Shown: piece by piece, positions 1 through 8,445 of the stretch
How the letters are laid out: each line of letters opens with the position of its first letter
How positions within the stretch are numbered: the stretch's first letter is position 1
NCBI GenBank assembly: GCA_031844405.1
Contig: JAUZVC010000001.1
Span: forward strand, 1,674,001-1,738,000
Direction of reading: 5' to 3'
DNA from: Knoellia sp031844405
Lineage (GTDB): Bacteria; Actinomycetota; Actinomycetes; Actinomycetales; Dermatophilaceae
DNA length: 64,000 bases
Program-made: the position numbers and the translations under genes
The notes under the pieces: generated by a model
Told to the model about the DNA's origin: nothing
Database searches by the model: none
Seen by the model: only the letters and a program-made list of their open reading frames with translations

Positions 1-594
1 GGTGACGATCCACGCGTCGTGCTCGCGCGCCAGGGCACAGATGAGGTCGAGCTCGGCGCGCGTGAAGACCTTGCCGGTCGGGTTGTGCGGCGTGTTGAGC
101 AGGACGAGCCGGGTCCGTGACGAGAACGCCGCCCGCAGCGACTCCTCGTCGACCGCGAACTCGGGGAACCGCAGCACCGACGTGCGTCGCACGGCACCCG
201 CGAGGGCGACCGAGGCGGCATACGAGTCGTAGTAGGGCTCGAAGGTGACGACCTCGTCGCCCGGCTCGCAGAGCGCGAGGATCGTCGCCGCGATGGCCTC
301 GGTCGCGCCGACGGTGACGAGGGCCTCGCGGCGCGGGTCGACGTCGAGCCCGTAGAAGCGCTTCTGGTGTGCGGCGATCGCGTCGAGCAGCTCGGGGACG
401 CCGGCGCCCGGCGGGTACTGGTTGCGTCCGCCGTCGATGGCCGCCTTCGCGGCGTCGAGCACCTCCTGCGGCCCGTCGGTGTCGGGGAAGCCCTGCCCGA
501 GGTTGAGGGCACCGTGCTCGACGGCGAGCGCCGACATCTCCGCGAAGATCGTCGAGCCGAAGCCCTGCATGCGGTGCACGAGAGGCGAGTCCAT
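1..594 (-). CDS. Class I/II PLP-dependent aminotransferase (3' part outside window)
   Basis: The first 198 codons of an aminotransferase run leftward off the window edge. The visible protein begins MDSPLVHRMQGFGSTIFAEM and contains NLGQGFPDTDGP near residue 32 and NTPHNPTGKVF near residue 170, both typical of fold-type I aminotransferases of the DapC/kynurenine aminotransferase group. The pyridoxal-phosphate lysine lies beyond the edge and cannot be checked. In actinobacteria this type is often annotated as N-succinyldiaminopimelate aminotransferase (lysine pathway), but substrate cannot be decided here. The ATG at 594 was chosen because a TAGCCT -10-like box ends 7 nt upstream, indicating a leaderless transcript. 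It is divergent from the AlkD-like gene with only 44 bp between the starts. Confidence 0.85.
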   Translation of the reverse strand, partial: MDSPLVHRMQGFGSTIFAEMSALAVEHGALNLGQGFPDTDGPQEVLDAAKAAIDGGRNQYPPGAGVPELLDAIAAHQKRFYGLDVDPRREALVTVGATEAIAATILALCEPGDEVVTFEPYYDSYAASVALAGAVRRTSVLRFPEFAVDEESLRAAFSSRTRLVLLNTPHNPTGKVFTRAELDLICALAREHDAWIVT

Positions 595-602
595 GTCTCG
601 CA

Positions 603-631
603 GGCTAGCCGTCAGAGGTCGGCCCTACGCT
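603..631. promoter_or_regulatory. Compact divergent promoter pair
   Basis: Two -10-like hexamers face away from each other in the 44-bp gap: TAGCCT on the minus strand (603-608 on the plus strand as AGGCTA) and TACGCT on the plus strand (626-631). Each ends 7 nt before its start codon, so both genes are probably leaderless. No good -35 is visible, and each -35 region would overlap the opposite -10. Confidence 0.5.
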
Positions 632-638
632 CGGCGAC

Positions 639-1334
639 ATGACCGACCCGGGACCCGAGCTCGTCGACGCCTTGCGCGCCGTGCTGCGCACCGGCGCCGA
701 CCCCGAGCGCGCCGCGGGGCAGCAGCGCTACATGAAGAGCTCCATGCCGTTCCTCGGTCTCACCTCTCGTCGTCGCCGAGAGCTCGTCCGCCCGCTGCTC
801 GCCGACCCGGGCCTGCGGCTCGAGACGCGCGGCGAGCTCGAGCGAGCGGTCCGCTCCCTGTGGGACGGCGCACGCTTCCGCGAGGAGCGGTATGCCGCCC
901 TCGACCTCCTCCGCCACCGCGCCTATCGCGTGTGGCGCGACCCGGACCTCATGCCGCTCGTCGAGGACCTCGTCGTCTCCGGCGCGTGGTGGGACGTCGT
1001 CGACGAGCTGTCCAACGTCGTCGGGGAGGTGCTGCTGGTCGACCCCGAGGGGGAAGGGCTGCGGATGCGCGGCTGGGCCGAGCGCGACGACCTCTGGCTG
1101 CGGCGCTCGGCGATCATCAGCCAGCTCCGGCACGGCGAGAAGACAGACACCGACCTGCTCGCCGAGGTCATCGAGCCCAACCTCGACGACCACGAGTTCT
1201 TCGTCCGCAAGGCGATCGGATGGGCCCTGCGTCAGTACGCCCGGACCGACCCGGCGTGGGTCCGGGCCTTCGTCGACCGGCACGCCGACCGCATGTCCGG
1301 CCTGAGCCGGCGCGAGGCGCTCAAGCACCTCTGA
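639..1334 (+). CDS. DNA alkylation repair protein, AlkD-like
   Basis: A 231-residue all-alpha protein with the layout of the AlkD/AlkC DNA glycosylase family: an N-terminal YMKSSMPFLGLTSRRRRELV segment, a WDGARFREERYAALDLLRHRAY repeat, WWDVVDELSNVVG near residue 118, and a C-terminal FFVRKAIGWALRQYAR helix. Family members remove positively charged alkylated bases such as N3- and N7-alkylpurines using HEAT-like repeats. Length fits the family. The start ATG lies 7 nt after TACGCT, so a leaderless mRNA is likely. It stands alone, convergent with the YkvA-like gene. Function is from family resemblance; exact substrate is unknown. Confidence 0.85.
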   Translation: MTDPGPELVDALRAVLRTGADPERAAGQQRYMKSSMPFLGLTSRRRRELVRPLLADPGLRLETRGELERAVRSLWDGARFREERYAALDLLRHRAYRVWRDPDLMPLVEDLVVSGAWWDVVDELSNVVGEVLLVDPEGEGLRMRGWAERDDLWLRRSAIISQLRHGEKTDTDLLAEVIEPNLDDHEFFVRKAIGWALRQYARTDPAWVRAFVDRHADRMSGLSRREALKHL

Positions 1335-1370
1335 CCCGTCGCACGGCGTCGACGGGAGCGAAGTCCGGCG

Positions 1371-1673
1371 TCAGTCGCGCCGCCGGCCGAGGTCCACGCC
1401 GGAGTCGACGAGCACCCGACGCGCCCGTGCCACCCGGAGGGCGAAGAGCACGGCTGCCCCCACCACCCCCGCGTCGTCGACGAGCCCCAGAGGTCCGAGC
1501 ACGGCCTCGGGGACGACGTCGACGGGCACGACGAGGTAGAACCCCGCGGTGGCGAGGGCGACGAGCCCTCGCGGCGGGATCCTGAACCGCCACATGAGCA
1601 GTCCGACGACGAGGAGGAACAGCCCGAGGACCACGCCGACGGCGATGAGCACGACCCGAACGACGTCATCCAT
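1371..1673 (-). CDS. Small membrane protein, YkvA/DUF1232-like
   Basis: A protein of about 100 residues starting MDDVVRVVLIAVGVVLGLFL, with one strong N-terminal membrane segment, then WRFRIPPRGLVALATAGFYLVVPVDVVPEAVLGPLGLVDD. The VVPVDVVPE...GLVDD portion matches the DUF1232 (YkvA) signature, where a Pro-hydrophobic-Asp turn precedes a second membrane segment. No enzymatic role is established for the family. It follows the MFS gene on the same strand and could be cotranscribed with it. An in-frame ATG at 1703 would add ten residues and sit 8 bp after the MFS stop; neither start has a clear ribosome binding site. Confidence 0.65.
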   Translation of the reverse strand: MDDVVRVVLIAVGVVLGLFLLVVGLLMWRFRIPPRGLVALATAGFYLVVPVDVVPEAVLGPLGLVDDAGVVGAAVLFALRVARARRVLVDSGVDLGRRRD

Positions 1674-1710
1674 GACCCCAGTGTCGGGCACGGCGTCGAC
1701 CATCGCCGGG

Positions 1711-2955
1711 TCAGGCCACGTCCGGGTCGTCGTCGCCGGCGTGTGCGATCGAGTCGAGCTGGCGCCACACGAGCGCGAGCATGAGGGCCGTGCCGACGAA
1801 GGCGAACCAGAACGGCCCGGTGAGGCCCCACTGCGCAGCGATGGGTCCACCGATCGCCTGGCCGACGACGAGGCCGAGGAACAGCCCGGTCATGTAGACC
1901 GACCCCACCCGACCCTGGTAGGCCGTCGGCACGGCGCGCTGCCGGACCGTGTTGCTCACCGTCCCCCACGTGAACGCGTAGGCGCCGAAGACGAACATGA
2001 TGACGATGGCCACCGCCCCGTTCGGAGCGAGCGCGAGCGCGAGGTGGGTGAGGACCTCTGCGAGCAGGCACACCTTCATGAGCAGCGCGAGCGTGAACCT
2101 GCTCGAGACCCGGTCGAAGGACAGGGTGGCGAGCACGCCCCCGACGGCGCTCGCGGTCGTCAGCAGGCCGAAGCCGACCGCGCCCATGTCGAGATAGTCG
2201 AGCGAGTAGAGGACGAGCACCGACCACGCCGCGCCCCACGTGACGTTGAAGGTGAGGATGACGAGGGCGAGCGTCCGCATCGCGGCGTGGTGGCGGATCC
2301 ACCTCAGCCCCTCGCGGATGTCGGCCCGGACATGGGTGTCGACGGCACCTCGGACGCCGCCGCGGGGGAGGTCCACCCGCGACACGAGCCCGATGGCGAG
2401 GACGACGAGGAGGACCTGGGTGACGAACGGCCACGCCATTCCCGCGGCGAAGAGGAAGGCCCCGACCGGCGGCCCGACGAGCTGGTTGGCGGTGAGGAAG
2501 CCGGCCTGCAGGCGCACCTGCCCGGTGCGCAGGTCGTCGCGCCGGACGAGCATCGGCAGGAGGGTGCCGGCAGTCGAGTCGGCGAAGACCTCGCACACGC
2601 CGTAGAGGAACATCGTCACGAGGACGACGGCGATCGACACGTGGTCACTGACGATGAACCCGCACAGGGCCACGACGACGAGGACCCGCAGCGCGTTGGC
2701 GGTGACGATGATCCGCTTGCGGTCGAGCCGGTCCGCGATCGCGCCGGCCCACAGTCCGAGCAGCAGCCACGGCAGCCGCTGGAGCAGGGCGGCCATCGCC
2801 ACGAGGGTGGGGTTGCGGGTCTGCGACGCGACGAGAAGCGGTCCGGCGGCGAGCGCGATGCCGTCACCGATGTTGCTCGTCCAGGACGCCGACACGAGCC
2901 AGCGGAACGGTCGTCCCAGGCGCGACGGCGCGAGCACTTCCCCCAGACCGGACAC
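1711..2955 (-). CDS. MFS transporter
   Basis: About 414 residues with roughly twelve hydrophobic segments. GAIADRLDRKRII near residues 70-83 is the major facilitator loop 2-3 motif, and the N-terminal FRWLVSASWTSNIGDGIALAAGPLL is typical of the MFS_3 / enterobactin-exporter-like group. It is likely a drug or small-molecule exporter; the substrate is not predictable. A longer open frame extends upstream to 3159 but its extra residues are Arg/Gly/Pro-rich and do not look real. The GTG at 2955 was chosen because the protein similarity begins there and a TAGGGT hexamer ends 8 nt upstream. It is divergent from rpsB. Confidence 0.8.
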   Translation of the reverse strand: MSGLGEVLAPSRLGRPFRWLVSASWTSNIGDGIALAAGPLLVASQTRNPTLVAMAALLQRLPWLLLGLWAGAIADRLDRKRIIVTANALRVLVVVALCGFIVSDHVSIAVVLVTMFLYGVCEVFADSTAGTLLPMLVRRDDLRTGQVRLQAGFLTANQLVGPPVGAFLFAAGMAWPFVTQVLLVVLAIGLVSRVDLPRGGVRGAVDTHVRADIREGLRWIRHHAAMRTLALVILTFNVTWGAAWSVLVLYSLDYLDMGAVGFGLLTTASAVGGVLATLSFDRVSSRFTLALLMKVCLLAEVLTHLALALAPNGAVAIVIMFVFGAYAFTWGTVSNTVRQRAVPTAYQGRVGSVYMTGLFLGLVVGQAIGGPIAAQWGLTGPFWFAFVGTALMLALVWRQLDSIAHAGDDDPDVA

Positions 2956-3333
2956 GAGGGACGACCCTAGCCCCGCACGACCCTTTGCGCGGCCCCTCGT
3001 GCGTCGCGCCCAGCCCTCCGACCCCGTATGCCGGCCCACGCGGGGCGTGGGACCCGCGCACCCCGGGAGTGGTCGCGCGGGTCGCGTGTGCGGGCCCTCG
3101 GATTTCTCGATCCCAGCTCGCCACCCGTAGGATGGGCTGCGGTTCTCGTGTGCTCGCACCCGGAACCAAATTCGCGCGTTCCACCGCCGCTGACTGGATC
3201 ACCACGAAGCGGGGACGCACCACGACAGTCCGGAGCCACACGGCATACGGCGGGGTGTGTCAGGACGCCAGGCAGGTGCCCACGACCCGTGGGTCACCGA
3301 CGCAACTGAAACCACGCACAAGGAGAACACGGC
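2956..3333 (+). promoter_or_regulatory. rpsB promoter and leader region
   Basis: This 378-bp gap between the divergent MFS gene and rpsB has no convincing gene. It holds a TAGGAT -10-like box at 3128-3133 with a weak -35, giving an rpsB leader of roughly 195 nt. An inverted repeat, GACCCGCGC at 3051-3059 with GCGCGGGTC at 3075-3083, lies upstream of the promoter. Two copies of the GTATGCCG word occur, near 3026 (+) and 3242 (-). A long leader before rpsB would suit S2 autoregulation as known in other bacteria, but no specific structure was recognised. Confidence 0.4.
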
Positions 3334-4248
3334 ATGGCCGTCGTCACCATGCGCCAGCTCCTCGAGAGCGGCGTCCACTTCGGGCACCAGACCCGTCGCT
3401 GGAACCCGAAGATGAAGCGCTTCATCATGACCGAGCGCAACGGGATCTACATCATCGACCTGCAGCAGTCGGTGACCTACATCAACAACGCCTACGAGTT
3501 CGTCCGCGAGACGGTCGCCCACGGTGGCTCGATCCTCTTCGTCGGCACGAAGAAGCAGGCGCAGGAGCCCATCGCCGAGCAGGCGACGCGCGTCGGCATG
3601 CCCTACGTCAACCACCGCTGGCTGGGTGGCATGCTCACCAACTTCCAGACGATCTCCAAGCGTCTCACCCGCCTCGTCGAGCTCGACGAGATCGACTTCG
3701 ACGACGTCGCCGGCTCGGGCCGCACCAAGAAGGAGCTCCTGCTCCTCAAGCGTGAGCGCGACAAGCTCGACAAGACCCTCGGTGGCATCCGCGGCATGTC
3801 CAAGGTGCCGTCCGCCGTGTGGATCGTCGACACCAAGAAGGAGCACCTCGCGGTCGACGAGGCGCGCAAGCTCGGCCTCCCGGTCATCGCGATCCTCGAC
3901 ACCAACTGCGACCCCGACGAGGTCGACTACAAGATCCCCGGCAACGACGACGCGATCCGCTCCGTCACGCTGCTGACGCGGGTCATCGCCGACGCCGTGG
4001 CCGAGGGCCTCATCTCCCGCTCGGGTGGCAACGCCGCCGCGGACACCGAGGGCGCCGACGAGCCGCTCGCCGAGTGGGAGCGCGAGCTCCTCGGTGGCGA
4101 CGCCGAGGCTGCTGCCGAGACCGCTGAGGCCGTGGCCCCCGAGGCCGGCGCGACCGCTGCCGCGGACGCCACCGAGGCCGCTCCGGTCGAGGCCGACGCC
4201 TCCGCCGAGTCCGCTCCGGCCGAGGCTGCTCCCGCCGAGCAGGCCTGA
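3334..4248 (+). CDS. rpsB: 30S ribosomal protein S2
   Basis: A 304-residue uS2 protein beginning MAVVTMRQLLESGVHFGHQT, the invariant S2 opening, with WNPKMKRFI and WLGGMLTNF motifs. S2 binds the 30S head-body junction late in assembly. The core ends near residue 235; the last 70 residues are a low-complexity Ala/Glu/Pro tail, a common actinobacterial extension. The start follows AAGGAG at 3319-3324. It is the first gene of the rpsB-tsf operon, 51 bp before tsf. Confidence 0.98.
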   Translation: MAVVTMRQLLESGVHFGHQTRRWNPKMKRFIMTERNGIYIIDLQQSVTYINNAYEFVRETVAHGGSILFVGTKKQAQEPIAEQATRVGMPYVNHRWLGGMLTNFQTISKRLTRLVELDEIDFDDVAGSGRTKKELLLLKRERDKLDKTLGGIRGMSKVPSAVWIVDTKKEHLAVDEARKLGLPVIAILDTNCDPDEVDYKIPGNDDAIRSVTLLTRVIADAVAEGLISRSGGNAAADTEGADEPLAEWERELLGGDAEAAAETAEAVAPEAGATAAADATEAAPVEADASAESAPAEAAPAEQA

Positions 4249-4299
4249 GCCTCTCCCTCCTTCCTGTCCGTCTTTCCACAGAAAGAAGCGCACATCCAC

Positions 4300-5130
4300 A
4301 TGGCGAACTACACCGCCGCTGACATCAAGGCGCTCCGTGAGTCCACGGGTGCCGGCATGCTCGACGTCAAGAAGGCCCTCGACGAGGCCGACGGCGACCA
4401 GGCCAAGGCCACCGAGATCCTCCGGGTCAAGGGCCAGAAGGGCGTGACCAAGCGCGAGGGTCGCACCACCTCCAACGGTCTGGTCATCGCCAAGGCCGAG
4501 GGTGGCGTGGGCACGCTCGTCGAGGTCCTCTGCGAGACCGACTTCGTCGCCAAGGGTGAGAAGTTCATCGCCCTCGCCGACCAGGTCTTCGCCCAGGCCG
4601 TCGAGACCAAGGCGTCCACCGCCGAGGAGCTGCTCGCGAGCACCCTCGCCGACGGCAAGACCGTCAAGGAGCTCCTCGACGACGCCAACGCGACGATCGG
4701 CGAGAAGATCGAGGTCAAGCGGGTCGCCCGCGTCGAGGCCCCGGTCGTGGCTGCCTACCAGCACAAGACCAGCCCGGACCTCCCCGCCCAGATCGGCGTC
4801 CTCGTGGCGACCGAGGGTGGCGACGAGCAGGTCGCCCGCGACGTCGCGATGCACGTCGCGGCGTTCAGCCCGACCGTCCTCACCCGTGACGAGGTCGACG
4901 CCGAGACGGTCGAGAACGAGCGTCGCGTCGCCGAGGCCACGGCCAAGGAGGAGGGCAAGCCCGAGGCTGCGCTCCCGAAGATCGTCGAGGGTCGCGTCAA
5001 CGGCTACTTCAAGGAGAACGTCCTGCTCGAGCAGCCGTTCGCCAAGGAGCCGAAGAAGACCGTCGCCAAGGTCCTCGAGGAGGCCGGCGCCAAGGCCACG
5101 TCCTTCGCCCGCTTCCGCGTCGGTGGCTGA
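4300..5130 (+). CDS. tsf: Elongation factor Ts
   Basis: A 276-residue EF-Ts, the guanine-nucleotide exchange factor that recycles EF-Tu. The N-terminal UBA-like module ADIKALRESTGAGMLDVKKA is followed by CETDFVAKGEKF near residues 77-88, the segment that contacts EF-Tu, then the two dimerisation subdomains. Length is normal for actinobacteria. It is cotranscribed with rpsB, as in nearly all bacteria. A GTATGCCG-containing hairpin lies 26 bp after the stop. Confidence 0.98.
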   Translation: MANYTAADIKALRESTGAGMLDVKKALDEADGDQAKATEILRVKGQKGVTKREGRTTSNGLVIAKAEGGVGTLVEVLCETDFVAKGEKFIALADQVFAQAVETKASTAEELLASTLADGKTVKELLDDANATIGEKIEVKRVARVEAPVVAAYQHKTSPDLPAQIGVLVATEGGDEQVARDVAMHVAAFSPTVLTRDEVDAETVENERRVAEATAKEEGKPEAALPKIVEGRVNGYFKENVLLEQPFAKEPKKTVAKVLEEAGAKATSFARFRVGG

Positions 5131-5156
5131 CCCCCTGGTCTGAACCACGCACCACC

Positions 5157-5192
5157 GGTATGCCGTCCGCTTCCTCGAGCGGGCGGCATACC
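5157..5192 (+). terminator. tsf hairpin with paired GTATGCCG words
   Basis: A 14-bp stem, left arm 5157-5170 (GGTATGCCGTCCGC) and right arm 5179-5192, with one mismatch that is G-U in RNA and an 8-nt loop. It is followed by a short T-rich run (TGCGTTTCC). Position after tsf suggests an intrinsic terminator or an mRNA-stabilising structure. Both arms carry the repeated GTATGCCG word. Confidence 0.6.
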
Positions 5193-5214
5193 TGCGTTTC
5201 CGGCACCTCACGGA

Positions 5215-5278
5215 CGACTGATTGCCAGTTCCAGCGGTCGTCGCTGCCCTCCTCCCCGCTGGAACTGGCAATCAGTCG
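5215..5278. repeat. Dispersed palindromic hairpin repeat, copy B
   Basis: A perfect 23-bp inverted repeat (arms 5215-5237 and 5256-5278) around an 18-nt loop. The loop, read on the minus strand as GGAGGAGGGCAGCGACGA, matches the loop of the copy at 57601-57665 at 16 of 18 positions. The stems agree at 18 of 23 positions, and every difference is matched on the opposite arm. A further exact 21-nt copy of the right arm lies at 5292-5312. It sits between tsf and the convergent ABM gene. Confidence 0.8.
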
Positions 5279-5305
5279 GGGGTGAGCCACGGCTGGAACT
5301 GGCAA

Positions 5306-5920
5306 TCAGTCGGGGTCGAGGCCGCGGGTGAGCCACGGCTGGAAGAGCCGCGTCATCCTCGGCAGGATGAGGTAGGTCATGAGCGGCGTCGCGACGAGCG
5401 TCGAGAGCAGCACCCGGGCCCACGTCGGCCAGCCGCCGGTGACCGGCGCGAAGAGGTAGCCCAGCGCCACCGACGTCGGGAAGAACGCGAGCCAGATGAC
5501 GACCATCTGCTTCCACCGCAGGGGAGCGGGCGCCGCTGCTGGTGCGGCCTCGGACAGCATGTCGGTGGTGTCCGTGTGGTGGGGCTCGTCGAACCAGCCC
5601 TCGATGCCGGTGCGGTGCTCGATCCGCGTGTCCTCGACGAGGTTGCTGCCGGCGGTGAGCCAGCGGTTGCGCTCGGTGGACCCCTGCCAGGTGGCGAGGG
5701 AGTCGCGCGAGTCGAACCGGTAGAGCATGTGCCAGTCCGTCGACTGCGGCGAGGGGCGCACCCAGCCCGATCCGAGGAAGCCGGGGAAGTGGCTCGCCAT
5801 CTGGGTGCCGGCGTCGGCCCAGGCCCGCATGAGCAGCTCGTCCTCGGGACGCACGCGGCGGGTGATGGCGACGGTCACGGGACCGGTGCTCGGCGTCGGC
5901 GGTGCTGGGGTGTCGGTCAC
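5306..5920 (-). CDS. ABM-domain (antibiotic biosynthesis monooxygenase-like) membrane protein
   Basis: A 204-residue protein with an N-terminal dimeric alpha-beta barrel ABM domain (VTVAITRRVRPEDELLMRAW through DWHMLYRFDSRDSLATWQGS, residues 15-105). Two to three membrane segments follow in the last 60 residues (WKQMVVIWLAFFPTSVALGYLF and VLLSTLVATPLMTYLIL). This matches the COG3224 architecture, whose function is not established. The GTG at 5920 was chosen because the conserved region begins there and CACACT ends 7 nt upstream. The stop codon is provided by repeat sequence: the TGA lies inside the 21-nt repeat copy at 5292-5312, so the C-terminus abuts the palindromic element. Confidence 0.75.
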   Translation of the reverse strand: MTDTPAPPTPSTGPVTVAITRRVRPEDELLMRAWADAGTQMASHFPGFLGSGWVRPSPQSTDWHMLYRFDSRDSLATWQGSTERNRWLTAGSNLVEDTRIEHRTGIEGWFDEPHHTDTTDMLSEAAPAAAPAPLRWKQMVVIWLAFFPTSVALGYLFAPVTGGWPTWARVLLSTLVATPLMTYLILPRMTRLFQPWLTRGLDPD

Positions 5921-6008
5921 GGCCTCCAGTGTGCCAACCCGGACGCATCGGCCCGTGTCCCGGTGTGCGAGGATTCGGGGCGCCAGCAGACACTGCCGAG
6001 GAGGCACG

Positions 6009-6761
6009 GTGACCACTGACGTCCAGACGCAGCTCGCTCCGACGACCACCGCAGGACGGCCCCGACGGGTCCTGCTCAAGCTCAGCGGTGAGGTGTTCGG
6101 CGGTGGCCGCATCGGCGTCGACCCCGAGGTCGTGCGCGGCATCGCCCGCCAGATCGCCGAGGCGATCCGCCAGGGCACCCAGGTCGCGATCGTCGTCGGC
6201 GGCGGCAACTTCTTCCGGGGCGCCGAGCTCCAGCAGAAGGGCATGGAGCGCTCGCGCGCCGACTACATCGGCATGCTCGGCACGGTGATGAACTGCCTCG
6301 CCCTCCAGGACTTCCTCGAGAAGGAGGGCATCGACACCCGGGTCCAGACGGCCATCGCCATGGGTCAGGTCGCCGAGCCCTACATCCCGCGCCGCGCGAT
6401 CCGCCACCTCGAGAAGGGGCGTGCGGTGATCTTCGGTGCCGGAGCCGGTATGCCGTACTTCTCCACCGACACGGTGAGCGCGCAGCGGGCCCTGGAGTGC
6501 CAGTGCGACATGGTGCTCATGTCCAAGAGTGGCGTCGACGGCGTCTACGACTCCGACCCGCGCACCAACCCCGACGCCCGCAAGCTCGAGACGGTGACCT
6601 ACGCCGACGCACTGCGACGCGGCCTCAAGGTCGTCGACGCGGCCGCGTTCAGCCTCTGCATGGAGAACGGCCTGCCGATGATGGTCTTCGGGATGGAGGG
6701 TGCGGGCAACATCACCCGGGCCATCCAGGGTGAGCGGATCGGCACCCTCGTCACGGCCTGA
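6009..6761 (+). CDS. pyrH: UMP kinase
   Basis: A 250-residue amino acid kinase-fold enzyme converting UMP to UDP. LLKLSGEVFGG at residues 24-34 and VVGGGNFFRG near residue 62 form the phosphate-binding site, and MSKSGVDGVYDSDPR is the characteristic late motif. GTG at 6009 was chosen because it follows GAGGAGG and precedes the first conserved strand; a longer frame upstream lacks similarity. It lies in the standard pyrH-frr-cdsA order, but here the ABM gene separates it from tsf. Confidence 0.97.
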   Translation: MTTDVQTQLAPTTTAGRPRRVLLKLSGEVFGGGRIGVDPEVVRGIARQIAEAIRQGTQVAIVVGGGNFFRGAELQQKGMERSRADYIGMLGTVMNCLALQDFLEKEGIDTRVQTAIAMGQVAEPYIPRRAIRHLEKGRAVIFGAGAGMPYFSTDTVSAQRALECQCDMVLMSKSGVDGVYDSDPRTNPDARKLETVTYADALRRGLKVVDAAAFSLCMENGLPMMVFGMEGAGNITRAIQGERIGTLVTA

Positions 6762-6854
6762 GGCCCGGCCTCTGCGGCGTTCGCGCCATTGTTTGACAGA
6801 CTGGACCCTGCCGCCCCACCGGGCGGCACGGCATACCGAAGGAGACCTGCGCCC

Positions 6855-7412
6855 ATGATCGACGACACGATGCTCGAGGCCGAGGAGAAGATGGAGAAGG
6901 CCGTCGAGGTGGCCAAGGACAACTTCGCCGGCATCCGCACGGGCCGCGCCCACCCCGGCATGTTCAACAAGGTCGTCGTCGACTACTACGGCGCGCCGAC
7001 CCCGCTGCAGCAGCTCGCGTCCTTCCAGACGCCCGAGGCGCGCACGATCCTCATCTCCCCGTTCGACAAGGGCGCGATGTCCAACATCGAGAAGGCCCTG
7101 CGCGACGCCGACCTCGGCGTCAACCCCTCCAACGACGGCAACGTCATCCGTTGCATCCTCCCGCAGCTCACCGAGGAGCGGCGCAAGGAGTACATCAAGA
7201 TGGCGCGCGGCCAGGCCGAGGACGCCAAGGTCGCCATCCGCAACATCCGGCGCCAGGCCAAGGAGTCCATCGAGCGCCTCGTCAAGGACGGCGCGGTCGG
7301 CGAGGACGAGGGCTCCCGCGCCGAGAAGGACCTCGAGGGCGTGACGAAGAAGTACGTCGACACGGTCGACGAGGTGCTCAAGAGCAAGGAGACCGAGCTG
7401 CTCGAGGTCTGA
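6855..7412 (+). CDS. frr: Ribosome recycling factor
   Basis: A 185-residue RRF that, with EF-G, splits post-termination ribosomes. MLEAEEKMEKAVEVAKDNFAGIRTGRAHPGM opens the helical domain, VDYYGAPTPLQQLA begins the beta domain, and ARGQAEDAKVAIRNIRRQA returns to the helical bundle. ATG at 6855 follows AAGGAGA with good spacing. A GTATGCCG word lies in its leader near 6830. Confidence 0.98.
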   Translation: MIDDTMLEAEEKMEKAVEVAKDNFAGIRTGRAHPGMFNKVVVDYYGAPTPLQQLASFQTPEARTILISPFDKGAMSNIEKALRDADLGVNPSNDGNVIRCILPQLTEERRKEYIKMARGQAEDAKVAIRNIRRQAKESIERLVKDGAVGEDEGSRAEKDLEGVTKKYVDTVDEVLKSKETELLEV

Positions 7413-7433
7413 CCTCGGGCAGACGTTGCGCGC

Positions 7434-8360
7434 ATGAGCGACTCCTCCACGACCGAAGGGCCCGCGGCCGCACCGGCCTCGACGGAAGCTGCCGCCACTG
7501 CCACGCCTGCCGCCACCGCCGCGCCTGCCGGCACCGACGGCAAGGGCAAGACGAAGGCCGGACGCAACCTTCCGGCGGCGATCGGCGTCGGTGTCGGCCT
7601 CGCGCTCCTCGTCATCGGCTCGCTCGTCTTCCGCCGCGAGCTCTTCCTGCCCGTCCTCGTCGTCGCCATCGTCATCGGGGCGTGGGAGATGCGGCGGGCG
7701 GTGCGCCAGGCCGGGGTCGAGGTGCCCTTCGTCCCGGTCGTCATAGGCGCGGTCTCGATGCTGCTGTCGGCGTTCTACCGCGGGCCGGAGGCGCTCGTCC
7801 TCACCTTCGGGCTCACCTGCGTCGGCATCCTCGTCTGGCGTGTCGCCGACGGGCTCGACAACGCGATGCGCGACATCTCGGGGGCGCTCTTCGTCTCGCT
7901 CTACCCGTGCTTCCTCGGCGGCTTCGCCTCGCTGCTGCTCGCCGCCGACGACGGGCACCTGCGCATCATCTACTTCGTCCTCGTCACGGTGGCCTCCGAC
8001 ATCGGCGGCTACGCCTTCGGCGTCTTCCTCGGCAAGCACCCGATGGCACCGTCGCTGTCGCCGAAGAAGTCGTGGGAGGGCTTCGGCGGCTCGGCGTTCA
8101 CCTGTGCGCTCGTCGGCGCCGTCGGCCTCGCGACCCTCCTCGGCGGCGTGTGGTGGCACGGCGCGGTCATCGGCGTCGTCGTCGCCGCTGCGGCCACCAT
8201 CGGCGACCTCATCGAGTCGAGCATCAAGCGCGACCTCGGCATCAAGGACATGGGACGGCTCCTGCCGGGACACGGCGGTCTCATGGACCGGCTCGACTCG
8301 CTCCTCGTCTGCATCCCGGTCGTCTGGGCCCTGCTCCTCTGGGCCGCCCCGGTCGCCTGA
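7434..8360 (+). CDS. cdsA: Phosphatidate cytidylyltransferase
   Basis: A 308-residue integral membrane enzyme making CDP-diacylglycerol from phosphatidic acid and CTP. A 45-residue Ala/Thr/Pro/Gly cytoplasmic leader precedes about eight membrane segments. The CDP-DAG synthase signature is near the C-terminus: KKSWEGFGGS and GDLIESSIKRDLGIKDMG, then PGHGGLMDRLDS. It starts 21 bp after frr, the usual actinobacterial order. Confidence 0.95.
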   Translation: MSDSSTTEGPAAAPASTEAAATATPAATAAPAGTDGKGKTKAGRNLPAAIGVGVGLALLVIGSLVFRRELFLPVLVVAIVIGAWEMRRAVRQAGVEVPFVPVVIGAVSMLLSAFYRGPEALVLTFGLTCVGILVWRVADGLDNAMRDISGALFVSLYPCFLGGFASLLLAADDGHLRIIYFVLVTVASDIGGYAFGVFLGKHPMAPSLSPKKSWEGFGGSAFTCALVGAVGLATLLGGVWWHGAVIGVVVAAAATIGDLIESSIKRDLGIKDMGRLLPGHGGLMDRLDSLLVCIPVVWALLLWAAPVA

Positions 8361-8445
8361 CCCTCGCGCCTTCGCCTGCCGCTCGTAGTCCGGCCCGCGC
8401 GCTCGGGTTCGGAGCCAGCGCCACACGAGTGGGACACTGGACCCG

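Noticed and set aside
612..1328. 238-residue minus-strand frame opposite the AlkD-like gene
   Set aside because: Antisense shadow in high-GC DNA; no recognisable motifs, while the plus frame has clear AlkD features.
3026..3248. Short coding frames in the rpsB leader
   Set aside because: Several overlapping frames in all phases with no ribosome sites or conserved features; treated as leader DNA.
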